Made by a program: the position numbers and the translations under genes. Below, one piece after another: positions 8,381-10,517 of a stretch of 10,517 bases of DNA. Numbering within the stretch: position 1 is the first letter of the stretch; each line of letters begins with the position of its first letter. The DNA comes from Euperipatoides rowelli. Its lineage: Eukaryota > Onychophora > Udeonychophora > Euonychophora > Peripatopsidae. The stretch lies in assembly GCA_003024985.2 (NCBI GenBank), contig PXIH01S0025626.1; one strand, given 5' to 3'. The notes below the pieces were generated by a model. That model was not told the origin of the DNA. It ran no database searches and saw only the letters and a program-made list of their open reading frames with translations.

Positions 8381-8662
8381 TGTCTGTCATGGTGGGTAGA
8401 CCTCTTTTTCTAGGCTCCTCACTTTAAGCTTACACTCTAGCTTTTTTAAACCATCATGTTATTATTTTGAAACTATTTTTGGGATGTGGGCCTTGGAGTT
8501 ACATAGGATTTTCATAGGAAAGGGCCTAGCAGGAGCTTGCAACATAGCACAACATCTGGTTTCACCTGGTAACATTGTTCCCTGCTTTTTACAATCTCCC
8601 AGCACTTTACTTTGACCTGCACTTGGTGGTTTGCTAGTGAGTAACAATTTTTATCCACTTAA
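8381..8662. other. Unassigned intergenic stretch
   Basis: Follows the GATA tract of copy 2. No open frame of note, no LINE motif, RNA gene or long repeat was recognised on either strand. It may be host DNA between insertions. Confidence 0.5.
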
Positions 8663-9148
8663 CTATGGTACTATCTCCCAAGACCAAGGAATTTNGATAA
8701 CTCATTTATGGCCTCTTTGGAATCAATTCCCTATTCCCCTGATAAGCCTCAACCAGGACATTTTACTCCAGCTGAGCTTATTATGTCTAAATGGGCTACT
8801 GATGACATGGCCTATTCACAAGTGGATGTAGATCCTGCAGCATGCACAGAAGAGGAATTTATGATAGAAGTGGTTGCCTTAAAAGAAAGTGAATTTATAA
8901 GTTATCACTCTTTGCCACCAACTCAATCTGCTTCTGTTTCTGATGGGCAACCTCTACTCATTGACAGTGTTGCTGTAGGGGCCAGGAGTTGTTGGTTGGC
9001 CCCAGCCATGTTCATGGAGTCTAATGTGACTACCATGTATGTGTACCAGTTGGTGATGGTGCAATCCAGAGAAGAGACTCTAGAACTCGCTATATACATT
9101 TCTACTGTGTTTTTGACATCTGCGCATATATTTTCATCATTCCCTTAA
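8663..9148 (+). CDS. Unidentified 161-codon open frame (acidic, possible decayed transposase tail)
   Basis: The frame is open from just after a TAA (8660-8662) to a TAA at 9146-9148. The first ATG is at 8708, giving 146 residues. The first half is hydrophilic and acidic (TDDMAYSQVDVDPAACTEEE, then EVVALKESEF). The second half is more hydrophobic, with two apolar stretches (AVGARSCWLAPAMFM and ELAIYISTVFLTSAHIF). A VD-rich segment followed by TEEE-IEVV and an acidic run is reminiscent of the C-terminal tails of pogo/Tigger-type DDE transposases, but this is only a pattern impression and no DDE core is present. It shows no similarity to the LINE proteins in the window. It may be an old exon, a transposon fragment or a chance open frame; an unknown base lies at 8695. 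Reality as a gene is doubtful. Confidence 0.3.
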   Translation, partial: LWYYLPRPRNXDNSFMASLESIPYSPDKPQPGHFTPAELIMSKWATDDMAYSQVDVDPAACTEEEFMIEVVALKESEFISYHSLPPTQSASVSDGQPLLIDSVAVGARSCWLAPAMFMESNVTTMYVYQLVMVQSREETLELAIYISTVFLTSAHIFSSFP

Positions 9149-9551
9149 ATTGATCGGAAATTGGATCAAAATTATCGAAATCGATCAAAAAATGATTATT
9201 TCACCTCTAGATTATCATAGGGTTTGGAAAAAGTGGGNTTAATATGTAGTTGGAGTTCACTTTAAGGTTAGGGCTGTAAATACAAAGAAATAAAGCTGCT
9301 AGCCATCTTAATTGTACGTGCACAATACGGCAAAATGAAACTTATATGAACGTGTTTTAGACCCTTGTATCCAGAGTGCTTTCTGCACTTTAATGAGTGC
9401 TGTTAGCCTTCTGGGTTGCTCAATAGTGGAGAGACTTTGTTTGTCCTCCACAGTAGCAGATAAAATTCCTCTTTCAGCTATATATAAATCATACAATGAA
9501 AAAAAAGATGTTTAATATTCAGAGTTGAATAACTCCAGTTCTGTTACATGA
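9149..9551. other. Unassigned intergenic stretch with GATC-containing AT-rich block
   Basis: At 9149-9190 three short units of the form AAAT-(T/TG/C)-GATC are spaced through AT-rich DNA. The rest (9240-9540) has no LINE motif and no supported gene. A minus-strand open frame of 62 codons (9308-9496) has no recognisable motif and is not called. An unknown base lies at 9238. Confidence 0.5.
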
Positions 9552-9638
9552 AATGAGATTTCGTTTTTACAAATATCTGCAGAAAAACAAAGTGGTAAGT
9601 TTGTTCATGGTAGGCAGTGTCCATTCATTGAAGATAAA

Positions 9639-10395
9639 ATGTTGAACCTCAATAAGTGCAATACTGAACCAACTTTTTCAATTTTTGTTGGAAACAGTGA
9701 TTCAAATGTTAAATCAAATGTAGTTCCTTCAAAGATTTCAGATGCTGTTCCTAAAAATAATAAGAGTCATATTTCATTCAAGGAAGAAGGAAGAAGAAAT
9801 TCAACATATGCTAATGTATTAGCTCCACCCAATGTTCAGCCACAAACCACTGGATTATGCCCTGAGTGTAGAATAGTTATTGAGAGGCTCACTGGTTTTT
9901 CTCTGGATTCCTATACTTGTGCAGTTGCTGATGTTGAGGGTAAGGCATCTGTGGCATTCATTGGGCGGGACCCAAGGGATGAAGATTATGTCTTAATATT
10001 TTTGAAGACACCTCAGTTAGCAGAAAAATTAGTGAATTCTAGCATTTGGCATAAAAACAAATGGCTAAATGTATCATATTTCAATCAACCATCAGTGAAG
10101 CTTACAGTCAGTGGTGTTCTGCCATTTATTCCTGATGCCATCATTACAGATACCTTTGCTTCCTTTGGAACATCAGTATATCCAGTATTGAGGAAAATAC
10201 TGCATCTATTAAGGGTGCATACAGTTATAGATGTGAAATTTACATTGTAAGAAATAAGGATGCATTCTTAGCAGACTCACTGAAGGTATCTTTTTTGGGA
10301 GTTAACTATAGTTTGGAAGTTTCACTTTTTGGTCCAAAATGCTTTACTTGAGGTTCACTGTACCACTCTGTTAATCAATGCAAAGCTCAGAAGCA
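9639..10395 (+). pseudogene. ORF1 of LINE copy 3 (gag-like, frameshifted, stop in zinc knuckle)
   Basis: This is the best preserved ORF1 in the window, with 203 codons open from ATG 9639 to a stop at 10248-10250. After a polar Ser/Asn/Lys-rich N-terminus come STYANVLAPP (9798 onward), CPECRIVIERLTG (about 9858-9896), then VAFIGRDPRDEDYVLIFLK. NQPSVKLTVSGVLPF follows (about 10083-10127), and FASFGTSVYPVLRKI is the last matching block in this frame. Near 10197 the homology moves to frame 2 (SIKGAYSYRCEIYIVRNKDA), which leads to CFT-stop-GSLYHSVNQC at 10340-10381. This is a C-x2-C-x4-H-x4-C knuckle whose second Cys codon reads TGA. The central region may be an RRM-like fold, as in other LINE ORF1 proteins, but that is inference. 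At least one frameshift and one stop break it. Confidence 0.78.
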
Positions 10396-10517
10396 AATAT
10401 TGACATAAGTTGGTGTATATACTTGGATTATCTGGATCTCATATCTCTTGGTTAACTTGATTACAAGCTTGGCAGCTTTATCAGACACACTTTCTATCTC
10501 TACAATACTATTCTTTA
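10396..10517. other. End of window, unassigned
   Basis: AT-rich sequence after the copy 3 zinc knuckle. It would be expected to hold the ORF1 C-terminus and the ORF2 start, but neither a basic C-terminal block nor an endonuclease start (WN..GL) is visible in any + frame before the edge. Confidence 0.4.

Larger units (their letters stand above)
9552..10517 (+). mobile_element. LINE copy 3: ORF1 end of a third element, cut by the window edge
   Basis: It has the same orientation as copies 1 and 2. It contains an ORF1 frame (from ATG 9639) homologous along most of its length to copy 2 ORF1, including the PEC..ERL block, the NQPS..GVLPF block and the position of the zinc knuckle (10340-10381). 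The open frame reaches upstream without a stop to 9552, and that extension resembles an RT motif rather than ORF1. No ORF2 sequence is visible before the window ends, so the rest of the element, if present, lies to the right. Confidence 0.75.

Noticed and set aside
8978-9003. GGGGCCA..TGGCCCC hairpin with a 12-nt loop
   Set aside because: The 7-bp stem is perfect but short and inside an open frame; there is no further evidence for an RNA element.
2200-9238. Single unknown bases at 2200, 2709, 7701, 8695 and 9238
   Set aside because: Sequencing or assembly ambiguity, not biology; they do not change any call beyond one residue each.
9308-9496. Minus-strand 62-codon open frame in the intergenic island
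   Set aside because: No start context, domain or neighbour supports it; length is within chance expectation.
1-10517. CRISPR array, bacterial operon, tRNA or rRNA gene, LTR element
   Set aside because: No regularly spaced repeats, no ribosome-binding sites before frames, no tRNA/rRNA signatures, and no LTRs, protease or integrase motifs were seen.

Overview
The window is AT-rich eukaryotic DNA, most likely from an animal nuclear genome. It contains no intact host gene that I can recognise, no rRNA or tRNA gene, and no bacterial operon structure. Most of it is explained by decayed non-LTR retrotransposons (LINEs) of an L1/Tx1-like type. Pooling the copies gives this architecture: ORF1 with a conserved PEC..ERL block and a CCHC zinc knuckle; then ORF2 with an APE-type endonuclease (EN), a reverse transcriptase (RT), a C-terminal zf-RVT-like zinc finger and a short tail; then a 3' UTR with AATAAA and a GATA-type tail. 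The species cannot be fixed from the sequence.

Layout: 1-380 is AT-rich flank with a degenerate ~198-bp-spaced repeat, a NotI-type GC block and a nuclear-receptor-like site. Copy 1 (about 381-4437, +) is 5'-truncated. It starts in the last part of ORF1 (to 521) and carries ORF2 from ATG 541 through EN, RT and zinc finger. A 29-bp tandem duplication lies in its tail, and it ends in a 3' UTR with A10 and GATA repeats. Copy 2 (about 4441-8380, +) has ORF1 (4599 to about 5660), lacks EN altogether, and then has RT, zinc finger, tail, 3' UTR and a longer GATA tract. The stretch 8381-9550 is an unexplained island with a 161-codon open frame (8663-9148) and GATC-rich AT sequence. Copy 3 (about 9552-10517, +) is the ORF1 of a third element and is cut by the window edge.

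All three copies point the same way but are strongly diverged, so they are related insertions rather than recent tandem duplicates. All carry stops and frameshifts and are presumed dead. Their losses are complementary: copy 1 has YADA where copy 2 has YADD; copy 1 keeps KAFD and GKAPGIDG where copy 2 has lost them; each copy has lost a different zinc ligand. This lets the ancestral domain order be read although no single copy preserves it. No new defence or regulatory system is visible. The items most worth checking are the RT-like reading frame fused in front of copy 3 ORF1, the EN-less copy 2, the shared GATA-tailed 3' end and the 8663-9148 open frame.
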